Of a stretch of DNA of 64,000 nt, positions 1 to 8,413 are shown piece after piece. A program made the position numbers and the translations under genes. The DNA is from Gallionella sp. (GTDB lineage: Bacteria > Pseudomonadota > Gammaproteobacteria > Burkholderiales > Gallionellaceae). Position 1 is the stretch's first letter; every line of letters begins with the position of its first letter. The notes below the pieces were generated by a model. It saw nothing but the letters and a program-made list of their open reading frames with translations. It had not been told where the DNA came from and did not search any database. The stretch covers positions 1 through 64,000 of the forward strand of contig JAQUAI010000012.1 in NCBI GenBank assembly GCA_028687335.1, in the 5' to 3' direction.

Positions 1-45
1 CTGATCAACGTGCATCAGTAACTCACGCGGTTTCCTCCTTGGAGC

Positions 46-119
46 GGTTGCCAGACGTCAGCCCAGAACGGGCTGCTGCATTCTGTCGGGCTGCGCGCTC
101 GGGCTGACATCTGACAACC
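46..119. repeat. Imperfect 19-bp inverted repeat upstream of the PilZ-like gene
   Basis: The arms at 46-64 and 101-119 are reverse complements apart from two positions (one mismatch, one G-U-compatible change), separated by 36 bases. The loop holds two more copies of the CGGGCTG core (69-75, 87-93), so alternative foldings are possible. There is no T-tract, so it is not a standard terminator. It could be a leader structure for the gene that follows, a palindromic intergenic repeat, or the edge of a small mobile repeat; the window alone cannot decide. Confidence 0.6.
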
Positions 120-127
120 CTTAACCG

Positions 128-1600
128 GTGCAGTCGCTTGTCGACAACCTGCCTAAAAATGATGTGCACAAGGCGCTGATGGAGCTGACTGAGTGGATTG
201 AGTCGGCTGCCGATAATATTGAATTCAAGTTGGATCATCAATTCGCCGTGCTGCGCTTACTAGACGAGGCCGCGCAAATTCATGTGCGCAAGCTTTCGCG
301 TGACTATTTCACTCTGCAAGAATTAAATCGTTTTCAGGAAAATCGCCTGTGGCTGGTATTGGGTAATTACTATCGGCACACCGCAGCGGCTTATCTCGCT
401 GTTTTTAACCGCTATTGCCAGGGTGATAAGGGCGAGGCGGTAGTCAAGCCACAGCTAACGCTGCTGATCGGGCGAGCGCTCAAGGCGTTGTCCGGCCAGC
501 TTAAGTTTGTCTGCACCCATTTTGGTCCTGTGCCAACTGAAATTTGGAGCAACATCGGGCGGTTGTATCTTCATGCAGAGCAGCAAGGCTGTCTCGATCA
601 GGCGGTGTCGCTATATACCGGCGCTGGTATGAATGTAACGATCAAGCAACTAACGGTAAGATTGTTGGGGTGGTACGGTTGTGCGGCGAGTACATTGAAT
701 CCTTTGGCCTTACATTTCACCGAGCGACTGATGATGCAGTTTTCATCAGAGGGCAATATTGGTGTGAGGCTGGACGAGGAAACCTTGTTTAGTTTTGACT
801 TGAATCGCGCGGCTCCCCCGCAGCGGGTCAAGGTGGATTCGACGCTTCATCCGGCCATACGTTTTGTTTCATTCAATGCGGTAATACCCAAGCTTGAGTC
901 GTTACTGAAGACTTTGGATAAAGGCATTGTGCCCGAAGATTTGAATTTGGGCGGAACCTATGATGCCGCCTTAGTGGCTGCTGCTGCTCGGCATCTCATG
1001 GACTTCCTCTCGGCACCGCCATTACGGCGTGGCCCGCGTCGCAATGTCAAAATTAGCACGAGTGTTGCCAATGGTTTTGCCAAAGTGTTAGAACATACCG
1101 AGTTGGCGTTAAATTTCAGCGAAGAGCAATCGTTGAGTTGGCAGATTGAAGATATCAGCAGCGACGGGTTTCGTACCGTTTTGCCGGGGCAGAAGACTGA
1201 AGATATTCATATTGGTAGTCTGCTGGGCATGATGCCGGAAGGTGTACCACACTGGGGCGTGGCTATTGTGCGCAGATTGATGCGCGACACGGAAGGTCAA
1301 TTACATATCGGATGCGAACGATTAAGTAATCGCTTTGCGGGGGTTGCGTTGAGCCAAAGCGGTGGCGGAGGTGGTGTTTTTGAGGATGGGCAGCCGGGTA
1401 TTTGGCTATATCCGAAAGCGGAAGGGGTGGGCGAGGTGCTGTTGCTGATGAAGGTTGATACCTACTCGCAAAATCGTAGTTTGCAAACGATGTTGGATGG
1501 GCAGCGGTATTTGTTGATTCCCTCCAAGCTCAAAGAGCGGGGTAAGGACTATGACCTCGGTGTGTTTCGCGTCATCCGGCAAGAAGTGGAGGAGGAGTAG
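128..1600 (+). CDS. PilZ-like domain protein (putative c-di-GMP effector)
   Basis: A 490-residue soluble protein with no signal peptide or membrane segment. Residues 1-290 are mostly helical and match no family I recognise. Residues 300-305 (RRGPRR) followed by 342-347 (DISSDG) resemble the RxxxR and (D/N)xSxxG motifs with which PilZ domains bind cyclic di-GMP, in a beta-rich C-terminal third. The start is uncertain: GTG at 128 is the first start after an in-frame stop at 122-124 and has no clear ribosome site, while ATG at 179 follows a weak AAGG. A 5' part may have been lost or may lie in another frame upstream. Binding of c-di-GMP is inferred from the motifs only. Confidence 0.6.
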   Translation: MQSLVDNLPKNDVHKALMELTEWIESAADNIEFKLDHQFAVLRLLDEAAQIHVRKLSRDYFTLQELNRFQENRLWLVLGNYYRHTAAAYLAVFNRYCQGDKGEAVVKPQLTLLIGRALKALSGQLKFVCTHFGPVPTEIWSNIGRLYLHAEQQGCLDQAVSLYTGAGMNVTIKQLTVRLLGWYGCAASTLNPLALHFTERLMMQFSSEGNIGVRLDEETLFSFDLNRAAPPQRVKVDSTLHPAIRFVSFNAVIPKLESLLKTLDKGIVPEDLNLGGTYDAALVAAAARHLMDFLSAPPLRRGPRRNVKISTSVANGFAKVLEHTELALNFSEEQSLSWQIEDISSDGFRTVLPGQKTEDIHIGSLLGMMPEGVPHWGVAIVRRLMRDTEGQLHIGCERLSNRFAGVALSQSGGGGGVFEDGQPGIWLYPKAEGVGEVLLLMKVDTYSQNRSLQTMLDGQRYLLIPSKLKERGKDYDLGVFRVIRQEVEEE

Positions 1601-1620
1601 CGGTTTTCCCTCATCTCCGT

Positions 1621-1653
1621 TCATCCGAATCACTAGTATGCGTGAGCGGATGA
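1621..1653. terminator. Hairpin between convergent genes
   Basis: TCATCCG at 1621-1627 pairs with CGGATGA at 1647-1653, with an inner TCAC/GTGA stem. It sits between the ends of two convergent genes. There is no T-run on either side, so intrinsic termination is only possible. Confidence 0.35.
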
Positions 1654-1708
1654 TATGCGGTGTCTATAGCGTGATCACGTGTCCTTCCTAGAAGTACCTC
1701 ACTCGCCA

Positions 1709-2398
1709 TCATAATTTTTTGGGTGTGATCGGCGCACGCTTCAGTGTATTAGATAACCAGTCCTGAATATCAGTCAGCTCTTCCGTGCATAAGGAATGAG
1801 CCATGTCGTATTCCCGCCAAGTCGTTGGCATCCCCGCAGTTTCCAGTCGTTTCTTGGACGCTATTCCTAGTGCATAGGGCACGATGTCATCATGCCGACC
1901 ATGAGCCATAAAAATGGGCGTGGCGTGAGCCGCTGTCGTAATTTCACTCGCAACTGTTTCTGCTAGTGGCAGATAGGTCGACAGTGCCAACACTCCAGCC
2001 AAGGGTTCCGGCTGTCTGAGCGCGGTATGCAACGCAATTGCTCCGCCTTGAGAAAATCCGGCCAGATAGATGCGGGAAGTCGGAATGCCGCGCGACTTTT
2101 CCTGTTCGATCAGTTGGTTAATTAGGCGGGATGAGGCGTGTATTCCCGCTGCATCCTGTTGCTGATCTATATTGTTCGAGGCGATGTCATACCAAGCGCG
2201 CATGATGTAGCCGCCGTTGATGGTGACCGCTTGCTCTGGGGCGTGGGGAAATAAATAACGCATGGCAACTGGGAGCTGCAATTCTTCAGCGACTGGCACA
2301 AAGTCATATCCATCTGCCCCTAAGCCATGCAGCCAAATCATGCTGTGTTGTGGGTTTGCACCCGAGTCGAGGCTAATATGGGGAGGAATAGCGGTCAT
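1709..2398 (-). CDS. Carboxylesterase / phospholipase family serine hydrolase
   Basis: A 229-residue alpha/beta hydrolase of the EstB / acyl-protein thioesterase-like family, which hydrolyses short-chain esters or lysophospholipids in the cytoplasm. The oxyanion-hole motif HGLGADG is near residue 24, the nucleophile elbow GFSQGG puts the serine at 116, and Asp170 (in GRHDDIVP) and His201 complete a plausible triad. Length is normal for the family and there is no signal peptide. It is transcribed alone, convergent with the PilZ-like gene and divergent from the PAS gene. The natural substrate cannot be told from sequence. Confidence 0.88.
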   Translation of the reverse strand: MTAIPPHISLDSGANPQHSMIWLHGLGADGYDFVPVAEELQLPVAMRYLFPHAPEQAVTINGGYIMRAWYDIASNNIDQQQDAAGIHASSRLINQLIEQEKSRGIPTSRIYLAGFSQGGAIALHTALRQPEPLAGVLALSTYLPLAETVASEITTAAHATPIFMAHGRHDDIVPYALGIASKKRLETAGMPTTWREYDMAHSLCTEELTDIQDWLSNTLKRAPITPKKL

Positions 2399-2521
2399 TT
2401 TATCTCTCTATTCTTTCGTTTTGAGTGTTGGGAAGAAGATTAGGATGTGGTCTCAAGTAGTCTGGATTATTGCCGATAGACATACGACTGGGCCATAAAA
2501 AATGAAATCGGGAGGAGCAGA

Positions 2522-3040
2522 ATGAAACGAGCAGTCACACCTACTTCGGTCGAGCGCGTGATGCGTGAAGAGGATTTCATCGTCTCGATGACAGATGTGA
2601 AGGGGCGAATTACCTATGGGAACCGAATTTTCATTGAATTTTCCGGTTATTCGGAAGACGAGTTGCTGGGCACGCAACACAATATCATTCGCCATCCCGA
2701 TATGCCGCGTGCCGTATTCAAATTGCTGTGGGACAAAATTCAAAACAAGGAAGAATGTTTTGCTTATGTGAAGAATATGTCCAAGGACGGTGGGTTTTAT
2801 TGGGTTTTTGCCAATGTCACGCCGACGTTTGATCCGACGGGAAATATTACCGGCTATTTGTCGGTGCGCCGCAAGCCTAAACTTAGTGGCGTGCAAACCG
2901 CTGGTGCGGTGTACGCCCTGATGCTGGAGGCGGAAAAACAGGCAGGCCCTGCTAACGCGATTGATGCGGGAACCAAGGTGCTGGTCGATATTTTGAAAGA
3001 CAAGGGGTTGAGCTATGACGAACTGGTCCTTGCAATTTAA
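2522..3040 (+). CDS. PAS-domain sensor protein, Aer-like
   Basis: A 172-residue soluble protein made almost entirely of one PAS domain (about residues 18-120). It carries the run [13 protein letters not shown], typical of the FAD-binding PAS domain of Aer-type redox/oxygen receptors. A good ribosome site (GGAGGAG) precedes the ATG. The last 26 bases overlap the next gene, which encodes the membrane, HAMP and signalling parts that follow the PAS domain in classical Aer. The two products are therefore likely to act as a split Aer: a cytosolic redox-sensing subunit and a membrane-bound transducer. FAD binding is inferred from family resemblance. Confidence 0.85.
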   Translation: MKRAVTPTSVERVMREEDFIVSMTDVKGRITYGNRIFIEFSGYSEDELLGTQHNIIRHPDMPRAVFKLLWDKIQNKEECFAYVKNMSKDGGFYWVFANVTPTFDPTGNITGYLSVRRKPKLSGVQTAGAVYALMLEAEKQAGPANAIDAGTKVLVDILKDKGLSYDELVLAI

Positions 3041-4484
3041 GTTTGCCGCCCTGTTATGGGCGTTTTCGTTTGGCACGCTGGTGACCATATTGACTAGCTT
3101 TTATTTACACGGCTTTGATGCGGCGATGATTTTGTTTTTAATCGTCGCCGTGGCAGTGTCAGCTTGGGGGCAGTGGTTGGCAAAACAATGGTTAGCGCCA
3201 TTGCCAAGATTGGAATTCGTCATTCGCGAAGTTGCGTCAGGACGCTTTAACCAGCGCGTTACTGGCATTGCTAGTTCGAAAGATGAACTCAGTCTGTTGT
3301 GCTGGGATTTGAACGATATGCTCGATCAACTGGCGACCTTTTTTCGCGAACAGGAAACCACCTTCCGTGCCAATCTGTCGGGAAACTATAGTCGGCGTGT
3401 TATGAACGGTGGCGTTCACGGTGGATTTAAAAAGGGCTTGGCTAATCAGGATATTCTGCTGGAAGGGATGAAAGAGCAGCAATTGGGTGCGATGCGCACT
3501 AAGTTGTTATCGCGTGCACACGGCTTGAATACGGAAAATTTGCTGAAAAACTTGATGTCCAGTCAGCATGACCTAAAAGTCATCAATGACAATATGGAGG
3601 CTTTGGCCAAAGTCAGTCGACGCACTCGGCAGGATGCAGAAGATAGTCGTACATCAGTGAGTGATGTGGTGGGGCGATTATCCGGCATTGTTGATCGGGT
3701 TAATCATGCCAATGAAGCGATTACGCAATTAAATGCACGCAGTACCGAGATCAATAAGGCGGTGGGTTTGATTACGTCAATTGCCGACCAGACCAATTTG
3801 CTTGCGCTTAATGCCGCTATTGAGGCGGCCCGTGCTGGTGAGGCTGGGCGTGGATTTGCAGTGGTGGCCGATGAAGTACGCAAGTTGGCTGAGAACACCA
3901 AGAATGCATCGGAATCTATCGGGCGCATCATGCTAATGCTGCAAGGCGAGGCGGCCAAAATGTTAACTGACTCCGAAGAGATGCATGAAATTGCTAACTC
4001 CTCACAAGGGGCAATTAGCAAGCTGGAAGAGAAATTTACGCAATTCTATGACTCTGCTGTGACGACTTTGGCCTCGGCCCGTTACGCACAAGACCTAAGC
4101 TTTGCTTCGCTGGTAAAAGTTGATCACGTTATCTACAAACAGCGTGCCTACGTGCTGGTCAACGATCAGTCGAATGAAGAGTTTAGAAAAATGATTAGCG
4201 TTGACCATCACAATTGTCGTTTGGGAAAATGGTATGAAGGCCCAGCCAAAGAGGTGTTTGGTGACTCTCCTGCCTATCGGAAATTGCTGGATCCACACAG
4301 CAAAGTACATGGTTGCGTGCATGAAATGGTGCGCTTGCTTGAGAAGGATTGGGCGCGGAATGCGGATATACAGAATGAAATTATGGCGGCTCTTTCTGGC
4401 GCCGAGCAGGCAAGTATTGGTGTGATGCAAGTTATCGATCAGGTCGTTGCCGATAAACATCCAGAAGTGGCTGGGCAGGTTTAA
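3015..4484 (+). CDS. Methyl-accepting chemotaxis protein with C-terminal CZB zinc domain
   Basis: 489 residues. Two hydrophobic segments (about 8-28 and 33-52) form a membrane hairpin with almost no periplasmic loop, as in Aer. A HAMP-like segment follows (about 57-110), then the chemoreceptor signalling domain with its conserved tip ([20 protein letters not shown], from residue 257). A CZB domain follows, in which His371, the HxxC pair His398/Cys401 in [10 protein letters not shown], and His428 or His432 fit the 3-His/1-Cys zinc site. CZB domains are known to tune chemoreceptor or diguanylate cyclase signalling in response to zinc or oxidants. No methylesterase-docking pentapeptide is present at the C-terminus. 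The start overlaps the PAS gene, so the two are probably translationally coupled. Confidence 0.9.
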   Translation: MTNWSLQFKFAALLWAFSFGTLVTILTSFYLHGFDAAMILFLIVAVAVSAWGQWLAKQWLAPLPRLEFVIREVASGRFNQRVTGIASSKDELSLLCWDLNDMLDQLATFFREQETTFRANLSGNYSRRVMNGGVHGGFKKGLANQDILLEGMKEQQLGAMRTKLLSRAHGLNTENLLKNLMSSQHDLKVINDNMEALAKVSRRTRQDAEDSRTSVSDVVGRLSGIVDRVNHANEAITQLNARSTEINKAVGLITSIADQTNLLALNAAIEAARAGEAGRGFAVVADEVRKLAENTKNASESIGRIMLMLQGEAAKMLTDSEEMHEIANSSQGAISKLEEKFTQFYDSAVTTLASARYAQDLSFASLVKVDHVIYKQRAYVLVNDQSNEEFRKMISVDHHNCRLGKWYEGPAKEVFGDSPAYRKLLDPHSKVHGCVHEMVRLLEKDWARNADIQNEIMAALSGAEQASIGVMQVIDQVVADKHPEVAGQV

Positions 4485-4603
4485 CGCAGAGCGTTTGTCA
4501 GGCTGCTTCGCATTGATGTGCAGATTGCCTAGCGTCGTCCAGTAGTAAAGTAAGAAATGCAGGGAAGCGATTTACATTAGGACTGCGGCTCCCGAAAAAC
4601 ATG

Positions 4604-4640
4604 AAGGCACGCAAATCATTCATTGATTTTGCGTGCCTTT
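4604..4640. terminator. Intrinsic terminator downstream of the chemoreceptor gene
   Basis: AAGGCACGCAAATCA at 4604-4618 pairs with TGATTTTGCGTGCCTT at 4624-4639 around a short loop, with an A-rich left flank and a short T-run on the right. It lies between convergent genes and could serve both strands. Confidence 0.75.
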
Positions 4641-4676
4641 AGCATTTGTGAGGTCTCGCAGTCATTACCTTGGGGG

Positions 4677-4744
4677 GCAAGCCTGACGCGGTGGGGCGCA
4701 GCCCGCTGGTGCGGGAAGGTGCAGCAAGCCTCCGGCTGGTGCGT
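4677..4744. repeat. GC-rich repeated patch after darP
   Basis: GCAAGCCT occurs at 4677-4684 and again at 4724-4731. The near-repeats CCGCTGGTGCG (from 4703) and CGGCTGGTGCG (from 4734) also occur, the first inside the perfect hairpin CCCGC-TGGT-GCGGG (4702-4715). The base composition differs from the AT-richer flank. It resembles a small palindromic intergenic repeat unit. No function can be assigned. Confidence 0.3.
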
Positions 4745-4750
4745 ACTATT

Positions 4751-5269
4751 TCACTCGGGGTCGGGGATGACTTCGCGCAGTACTTGAAAAATTTCGCGGT
4801 AATTCTTAGGAGGCTTCCCCGCTTCCTGTTCTTTTTGCGCGTTACGTATCAAGGTACGCAGGCGTTGTGCATCCGTGTGCGGATACTCGGCCAGCAGTTC
4901 GGTCAGTGTTTCCGGCTTTTCCAGTAAACGGTCACGCCAGCGTTCTAGTAAATGCAAATGTACGGTGTGTTTTTGCGATACACCCTTCCAGCCGTTTAGT
5001 TTGGCTACGATAGGCTCGGGGTCGATGCTGCGCATGAGCTTGCCAATGTATTGCAGTTGGCGGCGTTGTGCGCCAAACTTATTGATGCGATGCATTTCTT
5101 TGATGGCATCGCGCAGGTTTTCTGGGATGTCGAGCTGGGCCAGCTGATCTTTGCTCAATGTGACCAATTCGGCTCCGATATCCCGTAACTCATGCATCTG
5201 TTGCTTGATTTTGGTCTTGCTGGGGGGGAGCTCTTCTTCGAGGGTGTGGTCTTCGGCGTGGTGGTTCAT
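4751..5269 (-). CDS. darP: Ribosome biogenesis factor DarP (YjgA, DUF615)
   Basis: A 172-residue, highly charged helical protein of the YjgA/DUF615 family. Family knowledge: DarP associates with late precursors of the large ribosomal subunit and helps fold 23S rRNA around the peptidyl transferase centre. The segment INKFGAQRRQLQYIGKLMR (from about residue 81) is the conserved family core. There is no signal peptide or membrane segment. It is divergent from pmbA, with only 64 bases between the two start codons, so the promoters must overlap. Confidence 0.9.
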   Translation of the reverse strand: MNHHAEDHTLEEELPPSKTKIKQQMHELRDIGAELVTLSKDQLAQLDIPENLRDAIKEMHRINKFGAQRRQLQYIGKLMRSIDPEPIVAKLNGWKGVSQKHTVHLHLLERWRDRLLEKPETLTELLAEYPHTDAQRLRTLIRNAQKEQEAGKPPKNYREIFQVLREVIPDPE

Positions 5270-5333
5270 AGTAAGCAGTTGGTTCTGACGATGCTGCTAT
5301 GATACCGCCTTTCATCAATCTCACGTTGCACCC

Positions 5334-6692
5334 ATGACTGATACTGCGCCATCCGCTACCCGTTTTTCCTATTCTGATGCCGCCTTGCGCGATATCGCGC
5401 AACATATGTTGGACTACGCCAAGCAGCGTGGGGCAACGGCTGTTTCCGCTGAAGTGTCCGAAGGTTTCGGGCAATCTGTTTCGGTCAGGCGCGGTGAAGT
5501 GGAAACCATTGAATACAACCGTGATAAAGGTTTGGGGGTTACGGTCTATATCGGGCAGCGGCGTGGCAATGCCAGTACCTCAGATTTCTCGCGTCAAGCT
5601 GTATGCGACACGGTTGATGCGGCGTTGGCGATTGCGCGTTACACCGCCGCAGATGATTGTGCAGGGCTGCCTGAGCAGGAGGTGCTGGCGAGCGCAGCTG
5701 CCGATCTGGATTTGTATCATCCGTGGAACTTGCCCGTGGAGGATGCCATTGGATTGGCGCAGGAGTGTGAGCAGGCCGCGCTGGATAAAGACAAGCGCAT
5801 CCGAAATTCGGAAGGTGCCACAGTGGGAGTGCATGAAGCACAGTTTATTCATGCCAATAGCCTAGGATTTATGTCGGGGTATCCAACTTCCCGGCACAGT
5901 TTGAGTTGTGCGGTCATTGCCGGAAAAGGCGATGCGATGGAGCGTGACTACTGGTATAGCGTGGCGCGTGATGCGCACGATATTTTGCGAGCTGATGAAG
6001 TGGGCCGAATCGCGGCGGAGCGTACTTTGCGTCGTCTCAAGGCGCGTAAGATGGACACCATGCAAGTGCCAGTGTTGTTCGAGGCGCCGGTTGCAGCGAG
6101 CTTGATCGGGCATTTTGTCGGAGCCGTCAGCGGTGGTAGCTTGTATCGAAAGTCGTCTTTTTTACTCGGGCAATTGGATAAGCCGGTTTTTGCTTCGCAT
6201 CTTAGCTTGGAAGATGTACCGGATATTCCCAAGGGCTTGGCCTCCAGTCCGTTCGATGATGAGGGGGTGCGGGTACAAAAACGTCGCATTGTCGAAGCGG
6301 GTGTATTGCGCGGTTATTTTCTCGGTAGCTATTCAGCACGAAAACTGGGCTTGCGCACGACGGGGAATGCAGGAGGTAGTCACAATCTTATTTTGCAATC
6401 TTCGCAAGAACTGAGCTTCGACGATATGATCAAAACAATGCAACGTGGTTTACTTGTCACCGAGTTGTTGGGGCAGGGTGTTAACCATGTTACGGGAGAC
6501 TATTCACGCGGTGCCGCTGGTTTCTGGGTGGAGCATGGCGAGATACAGTATCCGGTTCAGGAAATTACTATCGCGGGAAACTTGAAAGAGATGTATCGCA
6601 ATATTGTTGCTGTGGGAAATGATGTGTTGGTACAAGGTTCGCGTCAATGCGGATCCATATTAGTCGACGGTATGACCGTCGCAGGACGTTAA
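5334..6692 (+). CDS. pmbA: Metalloprotease subunit PmbA (TldE)
   Basis: 452 residues, full length for PmbA/TldE. Family knowledge: it pairs with TldD to form a cytoplasmic metalloprotease that degrades unfolded peptides and processes microcin and CcdA-type substrates; the metal site is in TldD. The C-terminal part with GNAGGSHNLIL, TGDYSRGAAGFWVEHGEIQY and the closing GNDV segment is typical of PmbA. tldD is not in this window. Translation starts at ATG 5334, divergent from darP. The next gene starts 10 bases after the stop and has its own strong ribosome site (GGAGGGAG). Confidence 0.93.
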   Translation: MTDTAPSATRFSYSDAALRDIAQHMLDYAKQRGATAVSAEVSEGFGQSVSVRRGEVETIEYNRDKGLGVTVYIGQRRGNASTSDFSRQAVCDTVDAALAIARYTAADDCAGLPEQEVLASAAADLDLYHPWNLPVEDAIGLAQECEQAALDKDKRIRNSEGATVGVHEAQFIHANSLGFMSGYPTSRHSLSCAVIAGKGDAMERDYWYSVARDAHDILRADEVGRIAAERTLRRLKARKMDTMQVPVLFEAPVAASLIGHFVGAVSGGSLYRKSSFLLGQLDKPVFASHLSLEDVPDIPKGLASSPFDDEGVRVQKRRIVEAGVLRGYFLGSYSARKLGLRTTGNAGGSHNLILQSSQELSFDDMIKTMQRGLLVTELLGQGVNHVTGDYSRGAAGFWVEHGEIQYPVQEITIAGNLKEMYRNIVAVGNDVLVQGSRQCGSILVDGMTVAGR

Positions 6693-6702
6693 GGAGGGAG
6701 AG

Positions 6703-8295
6703 ATGAGGTTGAAGCTGATTTGGGCATTGTTGGGCGGGGTAATGGCGACTTCGGTTGCATTGGCAGCAGAGGAAAAAGATTTTACTTATCAGGTTAAGCA
6801 GGGCGACATTCTGGTTGTGATCGCAACTGAGTTGCTTGATGCGCCATCACGCTGGGGGGATGTGGCGAAATACAACAAGCTACCCAATCCTAATCTGATT
6901 AACCCCGGTAAGGTGCTGCATATCCCTTACAAGTGGTTGCGGAACATTCCGGCAGAGGCGCGCATTGAGGCGGTTAACGGTGCGGTGACTTTGAACGGTA
7001 GTCCGGTTAAGGCAGGTGATGCAGTCGCATCGGGCGCGCGTTTGCAAACCGGAAAAGGGGCTGCCGTTCGGGTGAATTTACCGGACGGTTCCACACTCGA
7101 TCTGTTGGAAAACAGCAACGTCGAGGCGACGCAATTAACTACCAAAAAACAGGGTAGTTTTTTTAGTGCCTTGTTTCATCTAGTCTCGGGCCGTCTTGAT
7201 GCAAGCAAGAAAAAATACCCTGATGGACATGCGCCACTACTTATCAAAGCGGCTCATGCCACATTGGGTGTGCGTGGTACCCGTTTTCGTATGGGGCAGG
7301 AAGGTGATGTGACTTTGGCAGAGATTGAGCACGGCTTGGTAGGATTTGAGGCCGGTTCGCGCACGCTAGCATTGGCGGGTGGACAAGGCTCAATAGCTGA
7401 TGGAGTTAAGGGGGCATCGGTTGTGCAGTTACTACCGCCCCCGTCTTTTGTTGATTTGCCGGAACGTTTTGAGCAGTTGCTCGTGCGCGTTAATCTGGCT
7501 GAGATGAAAGGGGCGCAGCGTTTCCAAGGCGAAGTGGCGAGTGATGAGGGGTTTGTGCATATTGTTGCGCAAGCCGGTTCGGAGGGAACGCAACTGCGCA
7601 TTCCTGATTTAGCGGACGGCAGTTACTGGTTGCGAGTGCGCGGTGTTGATGCGCGCGGATTGCAAGGGCAGGAGGCGAGTACCCGCTTTGTGTTAAAGGC
7701 GCATCCCGTACCGCCGATGCTGATGGGGCCAGCGCACAACAGCAAAGTGCGCGGGGAACTGCCCAAGTTTGCGTGGACGGATGTGAGTGAGGCGGGCCAC
7801 TACCGTGTGCAATTGGCGCGTGATCGTCAGTTCAAAGACATCGCCGTGGATCAAGCTAATGTTTCGATTGCTGCTTTTTCGCCCGAACAAGCCATGGCTG
7901 TGGGTGAATACTTTTGGCGCGTAGCAAGTGTGAAAGGCGATAATGACCAAGGGCCGTGGGGCGAAGTCCGCGTGCTGAAAGTGTTGCCGCCGACGGCTCC
8001 GCCCCAACCGCCCGCTTTTACTAAAGGTCGTATGGCATCTAGCTGGGAAGCTGAGGCAGGGCAAACCTTCGAATATCAGTTGGCGAATAACAAAGATTTT
8101 GCCAAGCCTGTGCTGAGTCTGGTTCTGAAAGAGCCGAAAATCGACGTTGCCATGCCGGAGCCGGGTAAGTATTTCGTCCGTTTGCGTGCGATTGATGCCG
8201 ACGGTTATGTCGGGCCATGGACACCCACGCAGAGCTTTATTACGCCTGGCTACGATGTAAATGGCTGTGCAAACTGTGTATGGGGTACGCCATAG
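6703..8295 (+). CDS. Exported LysM / FecR-domain protein
   Basis: 530 residues with a clear N-terminal signal peptide (cleavage expected after ALAA near residue 22). A LysM peptidoglycan-binding domain follows (about 28-77, YQVKQGDILVVIATELL to PGKVLHIP). Next is a FecR-type domain (about 110-220) with the characteristic LLIKAAHATLGVRGTRFR stretch, then two or three beta-sandwich repeats (about 240-510) of fibronectin type III flavour. No FecI sigma factor or TonB receptor adjoins it, so it is unlikely to be a FecR anti-sigma factor. Family knowledge supports an envelope protein anchored on the cell wall. The C-terminus carries a CANC pair that could form a disulfide. It is probably co-transcribed with pmbA. 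Confidence 0.82.
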   Translation: MRLKLIWALLGGVMATSVALAAEEKDFTYQVKQGDILVVIATELLDAPSRWGDVAKYNKLPNPNLINPGKVLHIPYKWLRNIPAEARIEAVNGAVTLNGSPVKAGDAVASGARLQTGKGAAVRVNLPDGSTLDLLENSNVEATQLTTKKQGSFFSALFHLVSGRLDASKKKYPDGHAPLLIKAAHATLGVRGTRFRMGQEGDVTLAEIEHGLVGFEAGSRTLALAGGQGSIADGVKGASVVQLLPPPSFVDLPERFEQLLVRVNLAEMKGAQRFQGEVASDEGFVHIVAQAGSEGTQLRIPDLADGSYWLRVRGVDARGLQGQEASTRFVLKAHPVPPMLMGPAHNSKVRGELPKFAWTDVSEAGHYRVQLARDRQFKDIAVDQANVSIAAFSPEQAMAVGEYFWRVASVKGDNDQGPWGEVRVLKVLPPTAPPQPPAFTKGRMASSWEAEAGQTFEYQLANNKDFAKPVLSLVLKEPKIDVAMPEPGKYFVRLRAIDADGYVGPWTPTQSFITPGYDVNGCANCVWGTP

Positions 8296-8326
8296 TGCGA
8301 TGCTTGTAAGTGGGTTTCAAGGAATG

Positions 8327-8353
8327 ACGCCGCCGCTTGCGGCGTTATTTTTT
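8327..8353 (+). terminator. Intrinsic terminator before glyA
   Basis: ACGCCGC (8327-8333) and GCGGCGT (8339-8345) form a perfect stem with a five-base loop, followed by TATTTTTT. This ends transcription from the pmbA/FecR side. Confidence 0.85.
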
Positions 8354-8373
8354 GGGGCGTCGCGTGGTAGAAT
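8345..8373 (+). promoter_or_regulatory. Candidate glyA promoter
   Basis: A good -10 (TAGAAT, 8368-8373) lies 40 bases before the glyA start. The -35 at the right spacing (TTATTT, 8345-8350) is weak and overlaps the terminator T-tract. Confidence 0.4.
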
Positions 8374-8413
8374 CCGCGCCTTTCCCGCTTTCTAACTTTT
8401 AGGACTATTCGCC

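Noticed and set aside
3-107. Open frame from the window edge to a TGA at 105-107
   Set aside because: It could be the end of an upstream gene, but the 34 visible residues are not recognisable and run through the inverted repeat, so no gene was called.
2453-3088. 211-codon minus-strand open frame opposite the PAS gene
   Set aside because: The PAS gene has a clear domain and ribosome site; the antisense frame has neither.
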